Source: DASUPK01 sp963833375 (GTDB taxonomy: Bacteria > Actinomycetota > Thermoleophilia > Solirubrobacterales > 70-9). Taken from it: a stretch of DNA of 64,000 nt. The stretch covers positions 744,001 to 808,000 of the forward strand of contig CAWHXR010000010.1 of the NCBI GenBank assembly GCA_963833375.1, read 5' to 3'. Position numbers and translations under genes: made by a program. Below the pieces are notes generated by a model. The model did no database searches, was not told where the DNA came from, and saw only the letters and a list, made by a program, of their open reading frames with translations. Of this stretch, positions 45,029-52,601 are shown piece by piece. Numbering within the stretch: the stretch's first letter is position 1; each line of letters opens with the position of its first letter.

Positions 45029-45193
45029 TCAGGTAAGGAACTCGATCACGCCACGGACGACCAGCAGCACACCCAGTCCCGCCGCGACGTAGATCCCTGC
45101 CCTGAGGCCGTTCTGGCTGAGCCAGGCCCTGAAGCGCTGCACCTCCACCACGGTCCGCTCCGGGGCGAACACAGCGGATTCGCGGGCGGTCGA
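45029..45193 (-). pseudogene. C-terminal fragment of a membrane protein (GAP-family-like)
   Basis: A 54-codon open stretch ending at TGA 45029 reads SAVFAPERTVVEVQRFRAWL then GIYVAAGLGVLLVVRGVIEF. This looks like the last polar loop and final helix of a GAP/LysE-like transporter. No start or upstream helices remain. The rest of 44866-45349 shows only a terminator hairpin. Confidence 0.35.
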
Positions 45194-45277
45194 CCACCGC
45201 GACGGATCCTGTCGTCCTGGCGATTACGCCAGAGTAGGCCGTAGCCGCTTTTCGTCCAAAGCGGCACTGAACCGGAA

Positions 45278-45309
45278 GAAGCCCCCGGACCTGGTGCGTC
45301 GGGGGCTTC
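45278..45309. terminator. Hairpin terminator
   Basis: GAAGCCCCCG at 45278-45287 pairs perfectly with CGGGGGCTTC at 45300-45309. It lies 41 bases after the STAS gene stop and could serve both directions. Confidence 0.6.
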
Positions 45310-45349
45310 TCCGTCCTGCACACCACCTGGGAAGAGGCGGCGGACAGCC

Positions 45350-45703
45350 TCAGTCGAAGATTTCGCCTGTTCCGGTCAAGGCGATCAGCCTCGTCACGAC
45401 CTCATGCTTTGACGGCACGAAGCTGATCCGGTTGCCGTCCTCTCGGCTCCGCACGCTTGCCTTCAAGAGAACGCTTAGGCCGCTGGAATCCAGGAAGGCG
45501 AGATCGGACAAGTCCACCACGATCTGTCCGATCTCCGTGTCCTCGGCGTCGCGGATCGCGGCATCGAGATCGTCCGCCATAGATAGGTCGATCTCGCCGT
45601 GGACAGTGATGGTGACCGAGTCGCCGTCTTGCTGAGTCTGGATCTCAGCCGGCTTGCCCGTTAGATCCGCCGAGCCAGCGTTCGAATAGTCAACAGGTCG
45701 CAT
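45350..45703 (-). CDS. STAS-domain anti-sigma factor antagonist
   Basis: A 117-residue SpoIIAA/RsbV-like protein: VTITVHGEIDLSMADDLDAA, IGQIVVDLSDLAFLDSSGLS with the phosphorylatable Ser in LDSSGL, and ISFVPSKHEVVTRLIALTGT. It would bind an anti-sigma kinase to release a stress sigma factor; no kinase gene is adjacent. AAGGAGA precedes the ATG at 45703. The ~300 bases upstream (to 46006) hold only an isolated copy of the SnoaL-promoter palindrome at 45896-45911. Confidence 0.85.
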   Translation of the reverse strand: MRPVDYSNAGSADLTGKPAEIQTQQDGDSVTITVHGEIDLSMADDLDAAIRDAEDTEIGQIVVDLSDLAFLDSSGLSVLLKASVRSREDGNRISFVPSKHEVVTRLIALTGTGEIFD

Positions 45704-46006
45704 TCGCGTCTCCTTCCTCTTCAAAGAAACGCAATCCGTTTGCCCCGTTCCCCTCAACGGACCGGGGACCCGTCTTGCTCTACCTACAAGCAGAAACCGG
45801 CGACGATTCTGCCAAAGCCGTCACGATCTGACAAGGGGACGATAGGCCGCGCCCGGGGTGGCGCACAGGCAGCCGCGAACTAACCCCAAAGTTCCGCTTT
45901 CCATGCAAAGCAGTAGTGCCCGGCCTTCTCACGAGTACCGCCCTCTATTCACCAATGGCCTGACGCTGCCCCCACTGCGGGTCGCGGCCTGAAAGGGGGC
46001 GAGCTG

Positions 46007-46408
46007 CTACTCCCGGAGCCCGGCGGCTTCGAGGGCCTCGGCTCGGTCTTCTCCGAAGTAGGTCCACCTGGCTGGCTCGCCACCGCGGAACGTCCACAGG
46101 TTCCAGACAAGAGCCTCAACCTCAGCACCGCTCGTCTTGCCGCGGCCACTGAAGCGGATCAGCACGAGCACCTTGTCGCCCGCGTCGATCAATTCTACGA
46201 CCTCCACCCTTGCCCCATCCGCCCAGGTCGCATCAAGGTCGCGATAGAAGGCACGCATTTCATCGGGCCCACGAAGCACCACGGGGTCTATGAGCCGCCG
46301 CGACAGATCGATCACGAAATCCGGGGGAAGCAGGTCCCAGGCTTGCGCGTCGCCGCGGTCGATCATCGCGAAGACGTTTCGGATGACCTCGACGTTCTCC
46401 TCCGACAT
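46007..46408 (-). CDS. SnoaL-like protein, MSEENVE type
   Basis: A 133-residue NTF2-fold protein: MSEENVEVIRNVFAMIDRGD, DAQAWDLLPPDFVIDLSRRL, VVLRGPDEMRAFYRDLDATW, tail ALEAAGLRE. It is last of three closely packed minus-strand genes (46655, 46412, 46007), joined by TAG-GCG-ATG. Function unknown. Confidence 0.8.
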   Translation of the reverse strand: MSEENVEVIRNVFAMIDRGDAQAWDLLPPDFVIDLSRRLIDPVVLRGPDEMRAFYRDLDATWADGARVEVVELIDAGDKVLVLIRFSGRGKTSGAEVEALVWNLWTFRGGEPARWTYFGEDRAEALEAAGLRE

Positions 46409-46411
46409 CGC

Positions 46412-46651
46412 CTATCTGACCTCGAGTACGTCCCGCCAGCCTGGGTCGATCTCGTCCAGATCGATGCTGAGAGCACTCAGCGCGGCTTCGCGGGTCTCGA
46501 GGTTCTCGTAAGCGACGTTCCACCAAGGGCCTTCGCCGTAGACCGGCTTCCCTTGCTTACGCGCCGTAACGATGATGTCGTTGGCGCGTTCTCCGTCCTC
46601 ACCGGTGCCGATGTAGCTGATGTTGAGGTGCCAGATGTTCGCCTGCGACAT
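46412..46651 (-). CDS. Small non-SnoaL protein within the SnoaL array
   Basis: A 79-residue protein opening MSQANIWHLNISYIGTGEDG, with KQGKPVYGEGPWWNVAYENL and LSALSIDLDEIDPGWRDVLE. The start region copies the family leader (GCGATGTCGCAGG), yet the body is unrelated to NTF2 and lacks the ALEAAGL tail. Its Gly/Trp/Tyr-rich pattern was not recognised. It seems to have been swapped into a SnoaL cassette position. Confidence 0.6.
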   Translation of the reverse strand: MSQANIWHLNISYIGTGEDGERANDIIVTARKQGKPVYGEGPWWNVAYENLETREAALSALSIDLDEIDPGWRDVLEVR

Positions 46652-46654
46652 CGC

Positions 46655-47053
46655 CTACTTCCGCAGCCCGGCGGCTTCGAGGGCTTCGCCACGGTCGGTG
46701 TAAGTACGGAAGCGAGCGATCAGTCCACCGTGGAAGTGGGCGACCCACGCCGCAGATGTGTCGATGACGGCACCGCTGTCCTGTCCCTTGCCGCGGATGC
46801 GTCCCACGGCAAGAGCGGCGTCTCCGACGTCGCGAACTTCCTCGATCTCCCAGCTGAGGGAGTCCCAGGTCTTATCGACAGCCGCGCAGTACTGGGAGCC
46901 AGCGTCGGCGCCCCGATAAACGGTCCCTTCCAACGCCGCCCTCACCGGCACGATCTCTGCGCCGCGAGCGAGAAGTGCATCGAATGCCGCGCCATCCCGT
47001 CGATTGAAGGCGTCTGTTGCCTCACGCAGCAACTCGACTTTCTGGACCGACAT
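46655..47053 (-). CDS. SnoaL-like protein, MSVQKVE type
   Basis: A 132-residue NTF2-fold protein opening MSVQKVELLREATDAFNRRD and ending EALEAAGLRK. Core: LARGAEIVPVRAALEG, YRGADAGSQYCAAVDKTWDS, AWVAHFHGGLIARFRTY. The ATG at 47053 lies nine bases from the GATACT element; upstream codons only translate the promoter. First gene of a three-gene unit. Confidence 0.8.
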   Translation of the reverse strand: MSVQKVELLREATDAFNRRDGAAFDALLARGAEIVPVRAALEGTVYRGADAGSQYCAAVDKTWDSLSWEIEEVRDVGDAALAVGRIRGKGQDSGAVIDTSAAWVAHFHGGLIARFRTYTDRGEALEAAGLRK

Positions 47054-47104
47054 CGCCCACGCAGTATCTCGCGCGAACCGCTGCTTTCCATGCAAAGCAG
47101 CGGT
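47054..47104 (-). promoter_or_regulatory. Leaderless promoter with 11-bp inverted repeat
   Basis: GATACT (minus strand, 47063-47068) lies nine bases before the ATG. Upstream is a perfect inverted repeat, ACCGCTGCTTT and AAAGCAGCGGT around a six-base loop (47077-47104). It includes GGAAAGC, which sits 15 bases from GATACT like a -35 element. Confidence 0.6.
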
Positions 47105-47137
47105 CTTGCTCGGGCTACTGCTTCTCGTCCAAAGCAG

Positions 47138-47548
47138 CTACTCCGACAGCCCGGCGGCTTCGAGGGCTTCGGCGTGGCTGAGGAAATCCTCGGTCCGGAG
47201 GATCTTCCCGTCTCGGAAGGTGACGAGCTGCCCGAATTCCTGGCTGAGCTCGATACCAGACGTGCGGCCGCTTGCGTCGAGATGGCCGAGGAGCAGAACC
47301 GACTCGCCGAGGTCGCGAATCTCCTGAATCTGAGACATGAAACCTCCCCACGCCTGGCTGCGATATTCGCTCCAGGCCTGTCGCACGCCGTCGTGACCCC
47401 GATAGGTGCTTGCTCTGCCCTCCAAGGCTTGCTCAAGGGCGGTATGCCACTCGACCTCGGGATCAGCCTCGGCCAAGAAGGCGTCCAGATTGTCGGCGTT
47501 CCAGGCCTGATGGGCTCGCTGGAGCGTGCCCACGTTCTCCTCCGACAT
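47138..47548 (-). CDS. SnoaL-like protein, MSEENVG type
   Basis: A 136-residue NTF2-fold protein: MSEENVGTLQRAHQAWNADN, LAEADPEVEWHTALEQALEG, YRGHDGVRQAWSEYRSQAWG, VTFRDGKILRTEDFLSHAE, tail ALEAAGLSE. It starts three bases after the preceding gene and ends a second three-gene unit (47984, 47552, 47138). Confidence 0.8.
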   Translation of the reverse strand: MSEENVGTLQRAHQAWNADNLDAFLAEADPEVEWHTALEQALEGRASTYRGHDGVRQAWSEYRSQAWGGFMSQIQEIRDLGESVLLLGHLDASGRTSGIELSQEFGQLVTFRDGKILRTEDFLSHAEALEAAGLSE

Positions 47549-47551
47549 CGC

Positions 47552-47980
47552 CTACTCCGAAAGCCCGGCGGCTTCGAGGGCTTCGGCCTTGGTCCGATGC
47601 ACCTCCACTCGGGTCACCTTCCCGTTCTGGATGGTGATCAGGTGGACAAGCGAGAACTCGACCGGGAGCCCGGTGTGCCTGGCGCGTCCGCCGAACCGAT
47701 TCGGAACGATCAGGTAGTCGCCGCGGTCGATGAACTCCGTCGCCTCGAACCATCCCTCACTGAACGCCTCCATCTGATTACCGATGAACGCGAGCACGCC
47801 ATCCCATCCCTGGTGCGGGCGCGGGGTGCTATCCGGGAGCACCCCGCCTGGTTCGAAGACGACATCCTGATCCCAGTACTCCTCCAGGATGGGCAAAAGG
47901 ATCGACGGGTCGCCAGCTCGATACGCCTCGTTCAGGGTCGCATAGCCGCGACGGGCGTTCTCGACGTTCTCCTCCGACAT
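47552..47980 (-). CDS. SnoaL-like protein, MSEENVE type
   Basis: A 142-residue NTF2-fold protein: MSEENVENARRGYATLNEAY, LEEYWDQDVVFEPGGVLPDS, HQGWDGVLAFIGNQMEAFSE, VHLITIQNGKVTRVEVHRTK, tail ALEAAGLSE. Middle gene of the 47984-47138 unit, linked by TAG-GCG-ATG on both sides. Confidence 0.8.
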   Translation of the reverse strand: MSEENVENARRGYATLNEAYRAGDPSILLPILEEYWDQDVVFEPGGVLPDSTPRPHQGWDGVLAFIGNQMEAFSEGWFEATEFIDRGDYLIVPNRFGGRARHTGLPVEFSLVHLITIQNGKVTRVEVHRTKAEALEAAGLSE

Positions 47981-47983
47981 CGC

Positions 47984-48409
47984 CTACTCCTGAAGCCCGG
48001 CGGCTTCGAGGGCTTCGGCGCGATGGCGGAAGTACTCCACCTTGCGCACCTTTCCATCTCGGATCGTCAAGACCTCAAAGAAGTGGACGACGATCGGGAC
48101 GCCGCTTTCCCTCCCCTGGCCGCTTTGGCGAATCAAAGCCAGAACGCGACCGCCAGGCGCCTCGAGGAGCTCAAGCGACTCCTGCGTTAGGTCGGCCCAC
48201 CCGTCTCGATACTGCTCAGAGAACGCGATGAACTCTGGGGCGCCCCGAAGATGCTGTGGGGTATCGGGGTACGTTCGCTCGCCATGCCAGTGCAGCTCGA
48301 TCCCGGGGTCGAAAGGTTCCGCTAATGCCTCGCTGGACAGCTCGCCGCGCATGAGCAAATTGAATTGCTCAGCAAGCTTGCGCACGATCTCGATGTTCTC
48401 CTGCGACAT
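47984..48409 (-). CDS. SnoaL-like protein, MSQENIE type
   Basis: A 141-residue NTF2-fold protein: MSQENIEIVRKLAEQFNLLM, FDPGIELHWHGERTYPDTPQ, HLRGAPEFIAFSEQYRDGWA, VHFFEVLTIRDGKVRKVEYF, tail ALEAAGLQE. The ATG at 48409 is fixed by the GATACT element nine bases upstream; a longer frame only translates the promoter. First gene of its unit. Confidence 0.8.
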   Translation of the reverse strand: MSQENIEIVRKLAEQFNLLMRGELSSEALAEPFDPGIELHWHGERTYPDTPQHLRGAPEFIAFSEQYRDGWADLTQESLELLEAPGGRVLALIRQSGQGRESGVPIVVHFFEVLTIRDGKVRKVEYFRHRAEALEAAGLQE

Positions 48410-48454
48410 CGCCCACGCAGTATCTCTCGCGGAGTTGCGCTTTCCAAGCAAAGC
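48410..48454 (-). promoter_or_regulatory. Leaderless promoter (GGAAAGC-N14-GATACT)
   Basis: AGTATC on the plus strand at 48419-48424 reads GATACT on the minus strand, nine bases before the ATG. GCTTTCCAAGCAAAGC at 48439-48454 is the same inverted repeat as at 47081 with a shorter stem. Confidence 0.6.
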
Positions 48455-48605
48455 AGTGGTCCTGTGGTCTGACGTCTCGGCCGAGCATGGCCGAGCACAG
48501 ATCGCAATTTGTGTGTGACTCCGGAAGCAGCTAGGTCGCGGGATTCCGAGGGGGTAGCACAACCCTGTTTCCCCGAATGAGCCTCCTTTTCAGATCCTCC
48601 GACTT

Positions 48606-48692
48606 TCAAGGGGAGGGGTGGTCGGGGAGGCGCTGGGACTCGCCGAACTCAGTGAGACTTCGTCGCACGATTTCGACGTTCTCCTCCGACAT
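48606..48692 (-). pseudogene. Truncated SnoaL-like gene (first 20 codons)
   Basis: From the ATG at 48692 the minus strand reads MSEENVEIVRRSLTEFGES, then unrelated codons and a stop at 48606. Leader, start and promoter (GATACT nine bases upstream) are intact but the body and tail are deleted. The gene-free stretch 48693-49181 holds its promoter and a possible acidic minus-strand coding remnant around 48756-48960 that I cannot assign. Confidence 0.65.
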
Positions 48693-48740
48693 CGCCCACG
48701 CAGTATCTCCCGGCGGAGTACTGCCTTCCATGCAAGCGGC
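48693..48740 (-). promoter_or_regulatory. Leaderless promoter of the truncated SnoaL gene
   Basis: GATACT (48702-48707, minus strand) and a GCATGGAAGGC element 16 bases further upstream repeat the arrangement of the two neighbouring SnoaL promoters. Confidence 0.55.
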
Positions 48741-49181
48741 ACTCGATAGCCCGGCTCAATCCTCGTCGCGCAGGCGCTCGATCACGCCGTCGGCCATTCC
48801 GGTCTCTGGCTGTGCCCTGAGCACCCGGGTCATAGGCCCGGATCGGCGGGCATTCGCCGGCAGGTGACGCTGAATCGATTCACCGGATCGGGTCAAAAGG
48901 GCCGATGAGTCGATCCCATGGGGCATTCCGGCGAGGAGCACGTGCTCGAGCGCGGCGTCTTCGTACGGGTTGGTCCGGCGCAGAAGCGGCGCATCATGCC
49001 TGGGCCCGCAGGGTTTTCGCATGGTCGCCCGTCGGCGGCCGACCCGGCGAGTCCTACCGGCCCCCGGCTTGGACCGAACTGGGAGGGCCCCTGCCGGCGC
49101 CGCCGAACGGCGCTGGCTAGGTGCCCGCAGCGGGCGGGGTATGGCCGGAAACTAGCTACGAAGCCGGGAACCACCCCGGGA

Positions 49182-51308
49182 TCACAGAGCGATCTGCGAG
49201 CCGACGATCACCGTCCTATCGCTTGGCAGCTGGAAGGCGTCGATCGGGCGCGTCGCGTTCCGGGCCATCCCGACGAACAGCTTCTTGCGCCAAGGCCGCA
49301 TCGGCGGGGCGTCGGTCGGCTTGATCGCGATTCGCGAAACGAAGTACGTGGCATGCTCGAGGTCGAGGTTGCGCTCGAGAAGACCCTGCTTGCGGCAGAG
49401 CCGCAGCGCGGCCGGGACGTCGATCGGCTCGTGGTAGCCGTTCCTGACCGTCACGTGAAACACCCTGAAATCGTCGCCGATCTCCTCGACCGTGAACCGC
49501 TCGAAATCCTCGACGTGCGGGATGCTGACCATATCCACCGAGACAATCACGACCCTCTGCGGGAACGTGTGGGTGTTCTCGACCTCGATCCGGAGCGCCA
49601 GCGGGGCGGTCTCCTTGGTCGCATGGAGGTAGACGGCCACGCCGGGAACTCGGGTCGGTGGAGGGTCCTCGGCAGAGAGGCGATCCAGGAACTCGGTGAG
49701 GGACCCCTCCTTGGCGGTCCGATTGCGGGTGACGATCTCCTGGCCCCGGCGCCAGGTGATCATCACGATCGAGATCAGCAGCGCAACGACGAGCGGAAGC
49801 CACGCACCATGCTCGACCTTGGCGATGTTGGCGGCGAAGAACGACACCTCCACGGTCAAGAACAGGACCACGATCGGCACGAGCCTGCGCTTCGGAGTTC
49901 CCCAGAGCCGCCGGGCGACGGCCGCGAAGAGCACCGTGTTGAGGATGAACGTTCCGGTGACCGCGACCCCGTAGATGTCTCCGAGCTTGTCGGCGGACTG
50001 GAAGATCAGCGCCAGCGTGATCACCCCGATACAGAGCCCCCAGTTGACGATCGGGACGTAGATCTGCCCCTCGACCTTCGAGGGGTGCAGGACGGTGAGG
50101 CGTGGTAGGTACCCGAGCTGGACCGCCTGCCGGGCAACCGAGAACGAACCCGAGATCGCGGCCTGGGAGGCGATGATGGTCGCCGCAGTTGCGAGGAGGA
50201 GCATCGGGTACTGCGCCCAGTCGGGAACCATCAGGAAGAAGGGGTTGACCGCGGTGCTCGGGTCATCGCGGATCAGGACCCCCTGGCCGAGGTAGTTGAG
50301 CATCAGGGCGGGGAACGCGACCGCAAACCAGCCGAGCCGAATCGGCCCGGCGCCGAAGTGACCCCTGTCCGCGTAGAGGGTCTCCGCGCCGGTGACGGCG
50401 AGGACGACGCCGCCGAGCGTCAGGAATCCCGCCGCGCCGTGGTCGGCCAGGAACCGAGCCCCCCACGTGGGTGACAGCGCCTGAAAGACTGCCGGATCCT
50501 TCAGCACCTGGTTCAGTCCCAGGAGCCCGATCGCGATGAACCAGACCAGGATCACTGGACCGAACAGAAATCCGATCGTGCCCGACCCGCGCCGCTGGAT
50601 GAAGAAGAGGGCGAGCAGGATCACAACCGAAATCGGCAGCACGAGGTGAGCGAGCTGCGGCTCGATCACCTTCAGGCCCTGAACCGAGCCGAGGACCGAG
50701 ATCGCGGGCGTGATGATCCCGTCGCCGAAGAACAGCGCGGCGCCGAAGATGCCGAGGGTCACCAGCGTCGCCACGCGGGTGGCCTTGTGACGCTGGAGGA
50801 GGGAGGCCAGCGCCATGATGCCGCCGTCCCCACGGTTGTGGGCGCGCATGATGAACCCCGCGTACTTGATTGAGACGATGATCGTCAGGGCCCAGAAGAT
50901 CAGCGAGACGACCCCGTAGACGCCAGCCGTCGTCGCATGCGCGGCGGCTCGGTGGGTCGTGAAGATGACCTGCTCGGTGTACAGCGGGCTCGTCCCGATG
51001 TCGCCGTAGACGACGCCGAGGGCGCCAAGTGCGAGCACGAGCTTGCTGGCGTCGGTGATTACGTCCCGCTTGGTGTCCTGCAGCGCTTCGAAGCGCAGGC
51101 GAACGGCCTCCGCGTCCTCTTCCTTGTCACTCGGAGCCTCTGGCCGCCAGTAGCCGAGCTTGTGCGAAGCCTCGTTGAAGATCTGCTTCTCGCCGGGCCG
51201 CTTGCCCGTGCGTACCTTGCCATCCTCTGCTTTCGGAGGCTCCTTCACACCAACCCTGTGCGATGCCTCGTGAAGAGGATGTTTGTGCCGCGGATCGATT
51301 TCGCTCAC
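49182..51308 (-). CDS. kup: Kup-family potassium uptake transporter
   Basis: The 708-residue protein is a Kup/HAK/KT K+:H+ symporter: LALGALGVVYGDIGTSPLYT, HNRGDGGIMALASLLQRH, FFGDGIITPAISVLGSVQG, TGAETLYADRGHFGAGPIR, about 12 helices and a ~190-residue cytosolic tail. The first ~80 residues are an unusual charged extension with a duplicated motif (HEASHRVG, NEASHKLG). GTG 51308 begins one base after the stop of the universal stress gene, so the two are one operon. The kdpE remnant lies just upstream. Confidence 0.92.
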   Translation of the reverse strand: MSEIDPRHKHPLHEASHRVGVKEPPKAEDGKVRTGKRPGEKQIFNEASHKLGYWRPEAPSDKEEDAEAVRLRFEALQDTKRDVITDASKLVLALGALGVVYGDIGTSPLYTEQVIFTTHRAAAHATTAGVYGVVSLIFWALTIIVSIKYAGFIMRAHNRGDGGIMALASLLQRHKATRVATLVTLGIFGAALFFGDGIITPAISVLGSVQGLKVIEPQLAHLVLPISVVILLALFFIQRRGSGTIGFLFGPVILVWFIAIGLLGLNQVLKDPAVFQALSPTWGARFLADHGAAGFLTLGGVVLAVTGAETLYADRGHFGAGPIRLGWFAVAFPALMLNYLGQGVLIRDDPSTAVNPFFLMVPDWAQYPMLLLATAATIIASQAAISGSFSVARQAVQLGYLPRLTVLHPSKVEGQIYVPIVNWGLCIGVITLALIFQSADKLGDIYGVAVTGTFILNTVLFAAVARRLWGTPKRRLVPIVVLFLTVEVSFFAANIAKVEHGAWLPLVVALLISIVMITWRRGQEIVTRNRTAKEGSLTEFLDRLSAEDPPPTRVPGVAVYLHATKETAPLALRIEVENTHTFPQRVVIVSVDMVSIPHVEDFERFTVEEIGDDFRVFHVTVRNGYHEPIDVPAALRLCRKQGLLERNLDLEHATYFVSRIAIKPTDAPPMRPWRKKLFVGMARNATRPIDAFQLPSDRTVIVGSQIAL

Positions 51309-51309
51309 G

Positions 51310-51807
51310 CTATCCGCCCCCGACAAACACACCCGCCGGGACTACGCCGTCTCCGTTCTGTCCAATCCCAGCGGTGGTCGGATCGTGCTCGACGATGACT
51401 CGGCAGGGCCGGTGGGCGAGCACGTATGTGGTCGTCGGGCCGAGCAGCCCCTCCTCGCTGGGGGCGTGCTCAGTCGAGATGTAGATCAGGTCCGAGCCGC
51501 GCTCCTCCGCCTCCTCGACGATCGCGCGCCCCGGGCTCCGCGTCCGGATCAGCCGGCAGCGCACACTGCAGCCGGCGACCTTCGCCTGCAGACGTGCTAC
51601 TTCCAGCACCCGCCACGCTTCCTGCTCCTCTTGCTCAAGACCTCCGTCGAGCGGCAGCTGTTCGGGAACCTTGAGCACGTAAACGGCCTCTACGGCACCG
51701 TCGGGCCCGACCAGCTTCGCGGCCCGCGCCATCGCCTCGTTATCGACGCTGGTGCCCAGGATCGGGACGAGCGCCGAGTGATATCCGCGTTGCTTGAGCT
51801 CGGCCAT
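51310..51807 (-). CDS. Universal stress protein domain protein
   Basis: A 165-residue UspA-fold protein: ALVPILGTSVDNEAMARAAK, VEAVYVLKVPEQLPLDGG, RAIVEEAEERGSDLIYISTE, LLGPTTTYVLAHRPCRVIVE. The ATP loop (G-x2-G-x9-GS/T) is altered, with GLLGPTTTYV in its place, so nucleotide binding is uncertain. It is coupled to kup and may regulate potassium uptake. ATG at 51807. Confidence 0.8.
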   Translation of the reverse strand: MAELKQRGYHSALVPILGTSVDNEAMARAAKLVGPDGAVEAVYVLKVPEQLPLDGGLEQEEQEAWRVLEVARLQAKVAGCSVRCRLIRTRSPGRAIVEEAEERGSDLIYISTEHAPSEEGLLGPTTTYVLAHRPCRVIVEHDPTTAGIGQNGDGVVPAGVFVGGG

Positions 51808-51905
51808 GGCTTCCCAATTCCATGATCGAGTGCGACCCGCTAAACACCCGCTAAGGATCGCCTGGGCCGCGTAGAGATTTCGCTAATTCTGCGCCCAGGC
51901 GCAGA

Positions 51906-51998
51906 TCACTGCTCCGCGCGCAGTCGGTAGCCGATTCCCGGCTCCGTGATCACGTAACAAGGGGTCGCCGGATCCGGTTCGAGCTTGGCGCGAACCGA
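51906..51998 (-). pseudogene. KdpE-type response regulator, C-terminal stump
   Basis: The last ~30 codons of an OmpR/KdpE winged-helix domain are intact: VRAKLEPDPATPCYVITEPG, then IGYRLRAEQ and TGA at 51906-51908. The receiver domain and most of the DNA-binding domain are missing, cut ~190 bases from the tRNA scar at 52203. It sits upstream of usp-kup, fitting a potassium locus. Nothing else is supported in 51808-52601 apart from the repeat at 52186. Confidence 0.6.
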
Positions 51999-52185
51999 CC
52001 GCTCATTACGTGCGCTTTGTTCCGTGCGGTATGACGAGCCGGCGCCTCGGCTGATGAACCCTCCCCCACTCGAGCCCCAGGCTCAAAACGGACATCTGGC
52101 CGATCGCGACAGGCGTCCTCCGTTGCCACTCTGTTGCCACCCTGGGCCCTTCCGGGCTCCGATCACACATGAGAAACCCCTTCAC

Positions 52186-52352
52186 AGCGGGGCTTTCGCA
52201 GGTGCCGGAGGAGGGACTCGAACCCCCGACACGCGGATTATGATGCCGGCGAGGAGGGGTCGTCTGAGGCCCGCTAGGCGCGTCTCAGGCGTGCTGAGGT
52301 GCTCTCAGTTCGCCTCGAAGTCGGGAGTTGGACGCACAGTTGGACGCACGGT
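52186..52352 (-). repeat. 167-bp direct repeat with tRNA 3' half, right copy
   Basis: It matches 31781-31947 with about two mismatches and includes the tRNA 3' half at 52203-52244, with a terminator-like hairpin on its 3' side. The two copies enclose ~20.2 kb. No integrase gene is intact within or beside it. Confidence 0.8.
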
Positions 52353-52601
52353 TTGCGCGTCCATCGCTTACCGGATGCGCCGGAGCGCCGGTAAGTGTCA
52401 GTCCGACGGAGGCCGGGGACGAGCGTGTGGAAAGCAGCCCCGTGGCGGAGTCCATTAGACGTTGGGGTGTGCCCCAACGTCATTTGTTTGAGCCGATCTC
52501 CGTGCCTGGATCGGGCGATCTCGGGCAGTAGACGAGAAGCGGCGCTTTGCATGGAGAGTGACTGCTTGTGTGACCCTGGCCGAGATTTCGATGTGCCGCG
52601 G

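Noticed and set aside
46343..48190. A 615-codon plus-strand open frame antisense to the SnoaL array
   Set aside because: It is the mirror of GC-rich codons in six real genes. It has no ribosome-binding site and its repeated peptide pattern only reflects the conserved SnoaL gene ends.
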